Source: Methanolobus vulcani (GTDB taxonomy: Archaea; Halobacteriota; Methanosarcinia; Methanosarcinales; Methanosarcinaceae). Taken from it: DNA of 64,000 nucleotides. Below the pieces are notes generated by a model. It made no database searches and was not told where the DNA came from. It saw nothing but the letters and a program-made list of their open reading frames with translations. The position numbers were made by a program, and so were the translations under genes. The DNA lies in contig NZ_VIAQ01000011.1 of NCBI RefSeq assembly GCF_006546655.1, positions 62,001 through 126,000 of the forward strand. Direction: 5' to 3'. Shown here piece after piece: positions 27,480 through 36,554 of the stretch (its first letter is position 1; every line of letters begins with the position of its first letter).

Positions 27480-29543
27480 CTATCCAGTCCTTTTGAAGAG
27501 CTTGGCCAGTTCATCCTTCGTAAAAGAAATCATAGTAGGTCGGCCGTGCGGACACGTGTAAGGATTATTACAGTTCATGAGCTGGCGTATAAGTTCTTCC
27601 ATTTGTTTAGTATTGCATACCGCACCTGCCTTGATAGCTGCACGACATGCCATGGTACTGCACAGAAGATCATAACGTTCCGTATCTTCCTTGACCCTGC
27701 CAACTGAAAGAAGGTCCGAGATTATATCATGTATCACATCAGTATCCTCAAGCTTACCGAAAATGCTTGGAACCGTAGTAACAACATATGTCTTTGGACC
27801 AAACTCAGATATAGAGAAACCCATTTCCTCAAGCTGTGGAATAAAATCCCCAATGATTGCTATCTCTTTCTGGCTCAGGTCAAGAGTAATCGGAGTGATG
27901 AGTTCCTGCCATCCCATATCCTGCATTCTCAGCACCTGCTCATACATGATACGCTCATGCGCTGCATGCTGATCAATAAGCACAAGCTTCCCATCCATCT
28001 CCGTAATTATGTAAAGATCAGCATACTGACCGAATACCTTCACTCCTGATGGATTAAATGAAGCGTTCAGCTCCTCTAATTCCTCCGGCCCTTCAGAACT
28101 TACATTCATTTGAAGCCGCTCACTTCTTTTCAGGCGGCGTTGAGTGTCTTTAGCAGGATAATGGTATGGTTCATTTTCCTCTTTGACAACACTTGTTTTT
28201 GGCTTTTCAACCGTTTCTTCATCAGAAATTATAATTGGAGAAGAACTTTCTAAATCATCGTTCGGCTTTTGAGAAACTATTTCCCCAGTACGAGAGGGCT
28301 CAACACTTTGATAATCATAAGATGAGACAGGTGTTTTTGATGAAGTGGACGTAACTTGTGCAGAAGAAACTGAAAATTCTGCCGGCTTTCTGGGTTCTAC
28401 TGAATCATATGCTACTGATCTGTCAGATGGAGTACTTGAAAAAGATGAACTTGGTTTAGCTCCTGAAATATTCAAACGTGACTGAACAGGAACATCTTTT
28501 TTGTCCAATTGAACTTCAGGTACAAGAGAATCCTTTGCAAGTGCTTTCTCTACAGCAGATATAATCATGACACCAATTTCTTTTTCATGACTAAGCCTGA
28601 CCTCACGTTTTGCAGGGTGCACATTCACATCAACGTTCACAGGGTTGATTATGAAATTAAGGAAAGCTGCAGGATAACGTCCTTTTGGAAGCAGGGTGTA
28701 ATAACCAAGCCTCACAGCATTGCTAAGCTGGTTTGAGTGAATAGGTCTGCCGTTTATGAAAAATACCTGGAAATCCTTTCCACTCCTGGTGAACTCCGGC
28801 TTTGATACATATCCTGAGATTGTCAGGAGGTCGGATTCGTATTCCAGTGGAACAAGGGAACGTGCAACATCAGCACCATACAAATGCACTATGCTGTCAA
28901 GCATTTTTACAGACGAGGGAGAACGCAGGTTAACTTTTCCATCTATAACCAGAGTAAATGAAACATCGGGATGTGACAGGGAGTTTCGTGACACGACATC
29001 TACAATATGTGCAAGTTCAGTTCTGGCACTTTTGAGGTATTTTCTGCGTGCAGGAGTGCTGTAAAATAGGTCATTTACAAGAATACTGGTTCCCACTGAT
29101 GCACCGGTAGAGGTTATGTTCTTGATTCCGCTGGTGTCAACCACTACCTTGGTACCCTCAATTTCCCCTTCCTGACGGGTGACCAGTTCCACACGTGCAA
29201 CAGAAGCAATGGAAGCAAGAGCCTCGCCCCTGAATCCCATTGTGAGAATATTATCAAGGTCCTCTATTCTGCCAATCTTACTTGTAGCGTGTTTCTTGAA
29301 AGCCATTGAAGCATCTGTATGACTCATTCCTGTACCATTGTCTACAACAAGGATGCTTTTCGTGCCATACCCCCCTATTTCCACTCGAACATCGGTTGCA
29401 TGAGCATCAATTGAGTTTTCAATAAGCTCCTTGACCACTGAGGCAGGACGCTCAATCACTTCTCCTGCTGCTATTTTGTTGATGGTGGACTCATCCAGTA
29501 ATTTTATTCGGGAACCTTTAAGATCACACGATTTCTCAGTCAT
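27480..29543 (-). CDS. mutL: DNA mismatch repair protein MutL (endonuclease type)
   Basis: MutL links MutS mismatch recognition to strand removal. The N-terminal GHKL ATPase has IAAGEVIERPASVVKELIENS, DNGTGM and GFRGEALASIASV. A flexible Ser/Thr/Pro-rich linker covers about residues 340-490. The C-terminal domain carries DQHAAHERIMYE (the metal-binding endonuclease motif missing in E. coli MutL) and CPHGRPT, so it should nick DNA. I place the start at MTEKSCDLKG, where AGGAAGTGGAAA gives a ribosome site; a GTG six codons upstream is an alternative. Its promoter block nearly matches that of mutS. Confidence 0.95.
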   Translation of the reverse strand: MTEKSCDLKGSRIKLLDESTINKIAAGEVIERPASVVKELIENSIDAHATDVRVEIGGYGTKSILVVDNGTGMSHTDASMAFKKHATSKIGRIEDLDNILTMGFRGEALASIASVARVELVTRQEGEIEGTKVVVDTSGIKNITSTGASVGTSILVNDLFYSTPARRKYLKSARTELAHIVDVVSRNSLSHPDVSFTLVIDGKVNLRSPSSVKMLDSIVHLYGADVARSLVPLEYESDLLTISGYVSKPEFTRSGKDFQVFFINGRPIHSNQLSNAVRLGYYTLLPKGRYPAAFLNFIINPVNVDVNVHPAKREVRLSHEKEIGVMIISAVEKALAKDSLVPEVQLDKKDVPVQSRLNISGAKPSSSFSSTPSDRSVAYDSVEPRKPAEFSVSSAQVTSTSSKTPVSSYDYQSVEPSRTGEIVSQKPNDDLESSSPIIISDEETVEKPKTSVVKEENEPYHYPAKDTQRRLKRSERLQMNVSSEGPEELEELNASFNPSGVKVFGQYADLYIITEMDGKLVLIDQHAAHERIMYEQVLRMQDMGWQELITPITLDLSQKEIAIIGDFIPQLEEMGFSISEFGPKTYVVTTVPSIFGKLEDTDVIHDIISDLLSVGRVKEDTERYDLLCSTMACRAAIKAGAVCNTKQMEELIRQLMNCNNPYTCPHGRPTMISFTKDELAKLFKRTG

Positions 29544-29600
29544 TTTCCACTTCCTGTCCACGGCAAGTATATTCCATAATCCAACCCATCACGGCAAAAA

Positions 29601-29633
29601 TATCTTGTTGTTAGTATTTTTGTGTTTGCATTG
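29601..29633 (-). promoter_or_regulatory. mutL promoter block shared with mutS
   Basis: This 33-base block matches the block upstream of mutS (33672-33704) at 30 of 33 positions. Read on the minus strand it holds CAAA and AAAAATAC elements in BRE/TATA-like order. It lies 58 bases before the mutL ATG. Confidence 0.7.
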
Positions 29634-29752
29634 CAAGTTTCAACTACTGATTAAAAACCTGCAAAGAATATGAAAATAAATGATTATTATCGCCCATACG
29701 ATTATATATATTCACGCATTGTAAGAGCCGACATTAAGTTAGAAGGTTCATT

Positions 29753-30934
29753 ATGAACAATTCTGAAAAAATAAAAAACATAGTACCGTTACTAGCTCTT
29801 TTGACCGCCTTTCCGGCGTTTTCAACTGATATGATACTGCCTGCCATTCCGTCCCTGGCAGTTTTATGGGATGAGCCCCTGTCAGTTGTTAACCTTATTC
29901 TTATAGGTTTCTTTGTCACCTATGGATTCTCACTGCTTTTCTACGGACCAATATCAGATAGGTACGGACGCAAGAAGCCTTTGATGGCCGGAATCATAAT
30001 TTACATAATTGCCAGCATACTCTGTGCCATGGCCTCCAGTGCAACTGCACTGATAGCCTTCCGCATACTGCAGGCCGCCGGAGCTGCTGCCAGTAGTTCC
30101 CTGTCCATGGCAATGACAAAGGATCTCTTTTCAGGAAATGAACGACAAAGAATTCTTGCATACATTTCTGTTATAATGGCACTCGCACCGATGTTCGCCC
30201 CGGTGGTCGGCGGATGGATACTTGCATACCTCAAATGGCACTGGATATTCATTGCTCAGGGAGCAATGGGAGTTCTCGGACTTCTTGGTGTCATCAGAAC
30301 ACCGGAAACCCTGAAAGAAACGTCAAACGCACCTGTATCAAAGGTACTGCATTCCTACGTGAACCTGCTGCATAACAGGATATATATTATCATGGTTCTT
30401 GTTATGTCACTTAGCCTTTTACCAATGTACAGTTTCATTGCCGGCTCATCAGACATTTACATCAACGGGTTCGGAATGAGTGAACAGACTTACAGCTACT
30501 TCTTTGCATTTAACGCCCTGGCACTCATGACAGGCTCCATGTCATTCCTGAAACTCGGCGACAGAATAAAACCGAAACATCTGATGACAGGAGGATTTGT
30601 GGGACTTGTAGTCGGAGCAGCCATTATTCTGACAATTGGAAATTACTCACCCCTGGCTTTTGCTCTTCCAATGGCTTTAGTCACATATTCCATAGGCATC
30701 AGCAGGCCACCAAGCAACCACCTAGTACTTGAACAGGTACACAAAGATGCAGGAGCTGCCTCATCTCTGCTGATTTTCACATATTTCTCTCTGGGAGCAG
30801 TAGGAATGTGGCTGGTGTCCCTGGATGTGATGGAACGCCTGCAGATACTTGGAACAATCACATTAGTATGTGGGGTTCTCACGTTTATTGCATGGATGGT
30901 ATTGCAGAAACAGGGAATAGGTTCAAAGAGCTGA
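29753..30934 (+). CDS. MFS multidrug exporter, Bcr/CflA family
   Basis: A 393-residue major facilitator with twelve predicted helices. The N-terminal LALLTAFPAFSTDMILPAIPSLA is typical of Bcr/CflA drug:H+ antiporters, and motif A (YGPISDRYGRKKPLMAG) follows in loop 2-3. Motif C-like GVVGGWILAYLKWHWIF-type sequence is at helix 5. It lies between mutS and mutL but on the opposite strand. ATTATATATATTC at about 29700-29712 and AAGG upstream of the ATG make a good promoter and ribosome site. Confidence 0.9.
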   Translation: MNNSEKIKNIVPLLALLTAFPAFSTDMILPAIPSLAVLWDEPLSVVNLILIGFFVTYGFSLLFYGPISDRYGRKKPLMAGIIIYIIASILCAMASSATALIAFRILQAAGAAASSSLSMAMTKDLFSGNERQRILAYISVIMALAPMFAPVVGGWILAYLKWHWIFIAQGAMGVLGLLGVIRTPETLKETSNAPVSKVLHSYVNLLHNRIYIIMVLVMSLSLLPMYSFIAGSSDIYINGFGMSEQTYSYFFAFNALALMTGSMSFLKLGDRIKPKHLMTGGFVGLVVGAAIILTIGNYSPLAFALPMALVTYSIGISRPPSNHLVLEQVHKDAGAASSLLIFTYFSLGAVGMWLVSLDVMERLQILGTITLVCGVLTFIAWMVLQKQGIGSKS

Positions 30935-30989
30935 ACGGAATAATACAACAAAGAATTAAGACAAAAATTAAAAATGCGTAAACTCCGCA

Positions 30990-33641
30990 CTATGCAAGTT
31001 TACTTTTTATTTCATGCAGCTTGTTCAGTGCCTCAAGCGGTGTCATGGAATTTACATCTATTTTTTTCAGTTCCTCAATGAGGGGATCAGGAGTTGTTTC
31101 AGTGTAAGTTGCTTCCTGATCGAACAGAATAACCTGAGTATATTTGGCACTGCTGTGCTGTTTCTTTTTACTACCCTTGCGGTCCTCTTCACTCAGCATG
31201 CACTCGTCCTCAATATCCTCGAGAATTTCCTTTGCCCTCGAAGTGACTGCATGAGGCACACCAGCTATCCTTGCAACATGGATACCATAGCTCCTGTCTG
31301 TTGCACCCGGAACGATCTTACGCAGGAAGACAAGGTCATCGCCATCTTCTTTCACAGCAATGTGGTAATTCTTAACCCTTTTAAGACTGGCTGCAACTTC
31401 GGTAAGCTGATGGTAGTGCGTGGCGAAAAGTGACCTGACACCAACACGGCCTTTGTTGTGGATATACTCAACAACTGCCTTTGCGATGCTGTAACCATCG
31501 TAAGTGCTTGTACCCCTGCCAATCTCATCCAGCAGTACAAGGCTCTTAGGTGTCGCATTGTTCAGGATGTTGGCAAGTTCAACCATTTCCACCATAAAAG
31601 TACTCTGGCCACTTGCAAGATCATCAAAAGCACCTACTCTTGTAAAAACCCTGTCCACAATTCCAATAGAAGCATATAATACAGGTACAAAAGAACCGGA
31701 CTGCGCCATGATAACGATCATAGCAATCTGTCTCATATAGGTGGATTTACCTGCCATGTTAGGTCCAGTGATAAGCTGGAACTGGTTCTCACTGCAGTCC
31801 ATCTCAGTGTCGTTGGAAACAAATCCACCGGGAACTGTATTTTCAACCACAGGATGCCTTCCATCCCTGATAAGCAACCTGCAGTCAGGTGTTATTGCAG
31901 GCCTGACATAATTGTTATTTGCTGCAACTTCAGCAAGGTTTGCAAGCACATCCAGTGTACCAATAAGAGCAGCAGTTTCCTGCAACTGTCTGGAATGTGA
32001 AGCTACAATAGTATTTAGCTCACTGAGAAGTTCGTATTCCAGAGCCACCATTTTTTCATCAGCCGAGAGTATGGCACTCTCACGTTCCTTCAGTTCAGGA
32101 GTATAGAACCTCTCAGCATTGGTCATGGTCTGCTTCCTGATATAATCGTCTGGAACCTGTGAGATGTTGGCCTTTGTAATTTCAAGATAGTAGCCGAAAA
32201 CCTTGTTGTAGCCTACTTTCAGGGACTTTATCCCGGTCCTATCACGTTCTTTCTGCTGGAACTTCGCAATCCATTGTTTACCGTTCTTCGAAAGGTCGAA
32301 CAGCTCATCAAGCTGCTCATTGTAACCGGGTTTAATCATCCCTCCATCCCTGACACTAAGAGGAGGTTCCTCCACGATTGCGCTGTCTATGAGTTTTGCA
32401 AGCTCATCCAGTTCTGCAAATGATGAAAGCTTTGATGAAGTGCTCTCAAGCAATTCTATGTCTTTGCATCCCTGGAGAGAATCAAGCAAAAGAGGAACGG
32501 ATTCAAGTGATTTTTTAAGGGAGACAAGGTCTCTTGCATTGGAATTACCATACATGACCCTTCCAACAAGACGTTCCATGTCCTTTACATAGGAAAGATG
32601 AGCACGGATATCGAATCTTACAAGTGTATTATCGTGAAGCCATGAAACAGCATCCAGCCTATCATTGATAGCATCCACAGAAATTAGTGGTTTCAGCAGC
32701 CATTTCTGTAACTGCCTTCTGCCCATCGGGGTTTTTGTTTCATCAAGTACACCGATAAGAGATGCATCGTTTCCCTCACCTCTGACATTCCTGACAATTT
32801 CCAGGTTCCTCAGGGTAATGGCATCCAGAACCATGAACTCGGAATCAAAATAAGTCTTTAGCGTTTGTACCTGTGAGAGTTCTCTCATCTGGGTGTCTGT
32901 TGCATAACGCAATGCTGCACCGGCAGACGAAACTGCCGCCAGAAGTTCACTGCAACCCATACCCTCTAAAGTAGTTACTTTAAAGTGGTCAAGGAGAACT
33001 TTTTCAGCAATTTTGTGATCAAAGGAATCCTCATCAACCTCATGAATAATTATCCTCAGGTCTTTTATTCTCTCTTTGAGATGAGTTTCTTTTAGCAGGG
33101 ATGGTGGCATGATGCACTCAGACGGCCCCATGCGTGCAAGCTCACTTATGATGCGATCATATGGCTGCTCATCGGTAAGCTGGGTTGCAAGGAATTCTCC
33201 TGTTGAAATATCCAGAAAAGACAGGCCAAATTCACCTTTATCACCATACAAAGCCACGAGATAATTATTAGAGGAATCCGAGAACATAGAGGAATCCATC
33301 GCTGTGCCCGGAGTTACAACCCTCACCACTCCTCTTTTCACAACACCTTTGGCCTGTTTCGGGTCTTCAAGCTGCTCACATATGGCAACCTTGTATCCTT
33401 TTTTAATCAGTCGAGGAAGATAATTATCTATTGCATGATAGGGGATACCGGCCAGTGGCATCTTTTCCCCATCCTTATCCTTCCCCCTGGTTGTCAGGGT
33501 AATCTCAAGTTCCTTTGCAATTGTCTTTGCGTCTTCTCCAAATGATTCGTAAAAATCCCCCATCCTGAAGAATATGAGGGCGTCCTTATGCTCTTCCTTG
33601 GCTGCATAATACTGTTGCATGGCAGGGGTTACTTTACTCAT
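30990..33641 (-). CDS. mutS: DNA mismatch repair protein MutS
   Basis: An 883-residue MutS1. The N-terminal mismatch-reading loop carries GDFYESF (the Phe-x-Glu that stacks on the mispaired base). The connector, lever and clamp domains follow, then the ATPase with TGPNMAGKSTYMRQ, DEIGRGTSTYDG and FATHYHQL. The C-terminal end continues to a small dimer/tetramer region. As a bacterial-type gene it fits acquisition by the Methanosarcinales lineage. GGTG lies about 9 bases before the ATG. Confidence 0.96.
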   Translation of the reverse strand: MSKVTPAMQQYYAAKEEHKDALIFFRMGDFYESFGEDAKTIAKELEITLTTRGKDKDGEKMPLAGIPYHAIDNYLPRLIKKGYKVAICEQLEDPKQAKGVVKRGVVRVVTPGTAMDSSMFSDSSNNYLVALYGDKGEFGLSFLDISTGEFLATQLTDEQPYDRIISELARMGPSECIMPPSLLKETHLKERIKDLRIIIHEVDEDSFDHKIAEKVLLDHFKVTTLEGMGCSELLAAVSSAGAALRYATDTQMRELSQVQTLKTYFDSEFMVLDAITLRNLEIVRNVRGEGNDASLIGVLDETKTPMGRRQLQKWLLKPLISVDAINDRLDAVSWLHDNTLVRFDIRAHLSYVKDMERLVGRVMYGNSNARDLVSLKKSLESVPLLLDSLQGCKDIELLESTSSKLSSFAELDELAKLIDSAIVEEPPLSVRDGGMIKPGYNEQLDELFDLSKNGKQWIAKFQQKERDRTGIKSLKVGYNKVFGYYLEITKANISQVPDDYIRKQTMTNAERFYTPELKERESAILSADEKMVALEYELLSELNTIVASHSRQLQETAALIGTLDVLANLAEVAANNNYVRPAITPDCRLLIRDGRHPVVENTVPGGFVSNDTEMDCSENQFQLITGPNMAGKSTYMRQIAMIVIMAQSGSFVPVLYASIGIVDRVFTRVGAFDDLASGQSTFMVEMVELANILNNATPKSLVLLDEIGRGTSTYDGYSIAKAVVEYIHNKGRVGVRSLFATHYHQLTEVAASLKRVKNYHIAVKEDGDDLVFLRKIVPGATDRSYGIHVARIAGVPHAVTSRAKEILEDIEDECMLSEEDRKGSKKKQHSSAKYTQVILFDQEATYTETTPDPLIEELKKIDVNSMTPLEALNKLHEIKSKLA

Positions 33642-33671
33642 GATGATTCACACCAAATTCGTGCCCCAAAT

Positions 33672-33704
33672 TATCTGGCTGTTAGTATTTTTGTTTTTGC
33701 ATTG
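33672..33704 (-). promoter_or_regulatory. mutS promoter block shared with mutL
   Basis: See the mutL block: 30 of 33 positions are identical. It ends 31 bases before the mutS ATG. On the minus strand TGCAAAAACAAAAATACTAA contains the putative BRE and TATA elements, which puts the transcription start near 33662. Confidence 0.7.
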
Positions 33705-33731
33705 AAGAAGGGATGAAATTATACACGGAAA

Positions 33732-34415
33732 TTAAACATGCATTATTTTCAACATAGTGTCCCCACCTTTCTGGAATTCATAATTCACTTTTTCCTCACT
33801 GACAACATAACCCTTTGAAACTAACAACCCTATGATTTCATCCAGATGTATGGATTTCCTTGAATTCAGGTCCACCAGTGGAAATATCCTCACTTCACTG
33901 GCAACCCTCAAAAGCTCATCAATTGCCTGAACATGAAAATCAAATGATAGCTGCTCCGAATACAAAAATAGCAGATGCGATACAAGTGCCAGATCAAAAG
34001 AATTATCTGCAAAAGGTAACTCCGGCAGCCCGCCCGCAATATATCTCCCCTGTATTTTACCTTTCTCAAAATCATCAAGGAACTGGCTCATGGAACTCAT
34101 GCGAATTTCACCCAGTTCTTCAACTGAGGATATGTTTTTCCAGATGAATTTGTCCTTGTTTGCCCTTGTCTGCTCCAGCACTTCTAAATAGGTTTCATCA
34201 ATCCTTTTTTGAATCATTTCCCTGTCCAGCTCATATATAGGATCAACTGAAACAACCGATTTCCCCATCCTGTTCATTTCACAATTAAAACTGGCAGGAC
34301 CATCACCACAACCCAGAATTGATTTATTCAGGTCTTCGTCTGAAAGACTGAAAATGTCAACGTATTCCTGAAAAGAACGTCCCCCGGGAACTACATTATG
34401 GTACTGAACGGACAT
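33732..34415 (-). CDS. SAM-dependent methyltransferase-like protein
   Basis: About 227 residues. KSILGCGDGPASFNCEMNR resembles the glycine-rich SAM loop (motif I) of class I methyltransferases, VVSVDPIYEL the acidic end of strand two, and LPFADNSFDLALVSHLLFLYSE motif IV and the following strand. Substrate unknown. I start at MSVQYHNVVPGGRSF; about 53 upstream in-frame residues have no fold and are probably untranslated. It precedes mutS on the same strand but has its own spacer. Confidence 0.75.
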   Translation of the reverse strand: MSVQYHNVVPGGRSFQEYVDIFSLSDEDLNKSILGCGDGPASFNCEMNRMGKSVVSVDPIYELDREMIQKRIDETYLEVLEQTRANKDKFIWKNISSVEELGEIRMSSMSQFLDDFEKGKIQGRYIAGGLPELPFADNSFDLALVSHLLFLYSEQLSFDFHVQAIDELLRVASEVRIFPLVDLNSRKSIHLDEIIGLLVSKGYVVSEEKVNYEFQKGGDTMLKIMHV

Positions 34416-34522
34416 GAAAAGGTGATGGCCTTTATGCCAGATAAATGTGATGAAAAATACAAAATTACAGTATGTCACACATCGTGCGAAAGTATAAGGT
34501 ACTATGAAATTAATTAAGATTG

Positions 34523-35011
34523 ATGTTTGGGATTGAGTCTTTGTACAATGCTGAAGGATTTTTTGCCTATTCACTGGTATTTCTACTGGCAGCTACACCG
34601 TGGATAGAAATTCTTGTTGTAATCCCGGCAGGAATAGCCCTCGGATTAAATCCTCTGGCAGTTTCCATACTTGCGTTCACAGGGAACCTGACAACAGTTT
34701 ATTTTTTGATTTCAGCCTATCATTACCTGACCTCTATATTTGATAAACGCAAATCGGGTGAGGACAAAAAACCGCCTTCAAAAAGAAAAAAGAAAGCACT
34801 CCATATCTGGAAACGATATGGTTTGCCAGGACTTGCTTTAATATCTCCGCTAACCGTAGGCACACATTTTGCCACATTTGTTGCCCTTAGTTTCAAATCA
34901 AAGAAATGTATGGTGACAATGTGGATTACTCTGAGTATTTTAATCTGGACTGTGATTGTCACAATTGTATCCTATTACGGAATAGAAAGCCTGAAATGGC
35001 TGCTAGGATGA
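34523..35011 (+). CDS. Putative small multidrug export protein (COG2426)
   Basis: A 162-residue membrane protein with four or five hydrophobic segments and a basic cytoplasmic loop (DKRKSGEDKKPPSKRKKK). It matches the sm_multidrug_ex family, whose function in export has not been well shown. TPWIEILVVIPAGIALGL and LPGLALISPLTVGTHFA are the conserved parts. Start at the ATG 34523; the preceding TTG is unlikely. Confidence 0.8.
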   Translation: MFGIESLYNAEGFFAYSLVFLLAATPWIEILVVIPAGIALGLNPLAVSILAFTGNLTTVYFLISAYHYLTSIFDKRKSGEDKKPPSKRKKKALHIWKRYGLPGLALISPLTVGTHFATFVALSFKSKKCMVTMWITLSILIWTVIVTIVSYYGIESLKWLLG

Positions 35012-35028
35012 GATTATTTCAATTGAAC

Positions 35029-35415
35029 TCATATGCGCTGTTGCATCAGAGCATAACCCATTCCTATCGTATAAATCGGCATGGCAAAATAGCGCATTCC
35101 GATATCGGTAAAGTATTCCATAATTCCCATCTGGAAAAATCCTCCGTACACCATTAAAAGGTCCAGTGCAAGATTGATTGCAAGCCAGAACAAGCCGAGA
35201 AATATGCCCTCGTTCACGTAATTTGTTTCAACATCCCTGAAATACCTCACTGCAAGAACAACGCCCACAAGAGCACCGGTAACTACCATAATAGATTTAA
35301 AGAATGTCTCACCAATCGTGAAATTGCCCTGCTTATCAACGAATGCAAAGGATATGATAAAAGGAATTAGCCACACAAGCAGTCCGTAAAGGAACATTTT
35401 CAAGTATTTGTTCAT
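35029..35415 (-). CDS. Four-helix membrane protein of unknown function
   Basis: A 128-residue hydrophobic protein with four predicted membrane helices (FLYGLLVWLIPFIISFAF, IMVVTGALVGVVLAV, FLGLFWLAINLALDLLMVY, FAMPIYTIGMGYALM). Charged residues lie mostly in short loops. I do not recognise a family and no neighbour hints at a role. Confidence 0.75.
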   Translation of the reverse strand: MNKYLKMFLYGLLVWLIPFIISFAFVDKQGNFTIGETFFKSIMVVTGALVGVVLAVRYFRDVETNYVNEGIFLGLFWLAINLALDLLMVYGGFFQMGIMEYFTDIGMRYFAMPIYTIGMGYALMQQRI

Positions 35416-35494
35416 TTGAAATCCCCTTTAAGAGAAGATGTTAATTTGACTGAAATAAATACTTAATCTTTCGGAACTATTTCCTGCAAAAATA

Positions 35495-36337
35495 TTACAA
35501 TGGTTTTACAGGAATCTGTACCTCAGTCAGGAACTCTTCTTCACAAACTTCATTCGGATCGTTTAAATATAATGACCTGGAAGGACCTGCAGCCTTAAGA
35601 TCATTATTTTTGATGTATTCAAAAAGACGGGTATATGCTACACCCACTTCCTCATAGGGTCCCTTATGGATAACCGATACAACAGTAGCGGCCGGTAATG
35701 TTACCAGTTCAACTTCAAAGTTATCGGTGGAAATGCTACCTGATACTGGAAGAACAACTTCAATATTTGCTCCTGTTTCCTTGTATTCCTCATCATGACA
35801 GATGAACATACAGGGTCCAGTCATCTTAAGATTATTTCGGAGATTATTTCGTGATTCTATGAACCCGAATAGGTCTTCTATGAGTTTCCCTATTGTCACT
35901 TCATAGCTTCCAATCTCTTTTTTACTTAATACACGCATCTGTGGGACTTCTTTAATCGCTGGTTCTGATACTGACATACTATACAACTCCAATGTGTCTT
36001 TTTGTCTGAGCAAGACCTGTTGTACTTTCTGCAGTCTGAGGATTTCCTTCTCAGTGTGTGCACATCTTTTCTGCATAAGTACACTGATGGTGGCACTGTC
36101 ACTTTTTTCCTCTGCATCCAGCAACGTAGCAATCTCATCAAGGGAGAATCCCATCCAGGAAAGAGTACGTATCTTTACTCCTCTTTCTATCTGATCATAG
36201 GTGTAGCAACGGTAATTTGTGAATGCATCCTTTGCCTCGGGCACAAGAAGACCTTTTTTGTCATATATACGAAGAGCTTTCTGTGTCAAGTGCGTCATCA
36301 GGGAAAATTTTCCAATTGGTATCCGATCGAATTTCAT
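35495..36337 (-). CDS. MerR-family regulator with GyrI-like effector domain
   Basis: About 280 residues. The N-terminal winged helix (IGKFSLMTHLTQKALRIYDKKGLL) plus a dimerising coiled coil (around residue 75-120) is MerR. The C-terminal half resembles the GyrI/SOUL-type multidrug-binding domain (VVSVIHKGPYEEVGVAYTRLFEYI), so it resembles BmrR-like activators that respond to cationic or aromatic drugs. I chose the ATG at 36337; an upstream TTG pair is less likely. A 16-base dyad (36383-36398) lies about 50 bases upstream. Confidence 0.88.
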   Translation of the reverse strand: MKFDRIPIGKFSLMTHLTQKALRIYDKKGLLVPEAKDAFTNYRCYTYDQIERGVKIRTLSWMGFSLDEIATLLDAEEKSDSATISVLMQKRCAHTEKEILRLQKVQQVLLRQKDTLELYSMSVSEPAIKEVPQMRVLSKKEIGSYEVTIGKLIEDLFGFIESRNNLRNNLKMTGPCMFICHDEEYKETGANIEVVLPVSGSISTDNFEVELVTLPAATVVSVIHKGPYEEVGVAYTRLFEYIKNNDLKAAGPSRSLYLNDPNEVCEEEFLTEVQIPVKPL

Positions 36338-36382
36338 CTTGGTCAACAAATAATTGGGTTGTTCATATTTAATGTGATTTTT

Positions 36383-36398
36383 TCTGACACGGGTCAGA
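36383..36398. promoter_or_regulatory. Candidate MerR operator
   Basis: TCTGAC-ACGG-GTCAGA is a perfect 6-base dyad, 46-61 bases before the MerR-type gene start. Dyads of this kind are bound by MerR proteins. The link to this regulator is inferred from position. Confidence 0.5.
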
Positions 36399-36554
36399 GT
36401 TTATTTAGTAATACAAATTTCACCACGGGTTACTATGAATTTCCAGTTGATATTACCATATCTAATAAAATTAATTCAGAAACTACAATTAGTGTTGGAT
36501 AGCAGATTGAATAAAATAACTAAAGGAAGAGAAAGCATCCCTTCCTTTCTCCTA

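Noticed and set aside
36400-36501. Protein-like fragment (TGYYEFPVDITISNKINSE) as a gene remnant
   Set aside because: Short, without a start, and lying in the MerR upstream region. It reads like a secreted protein end, but chance is not excluded.
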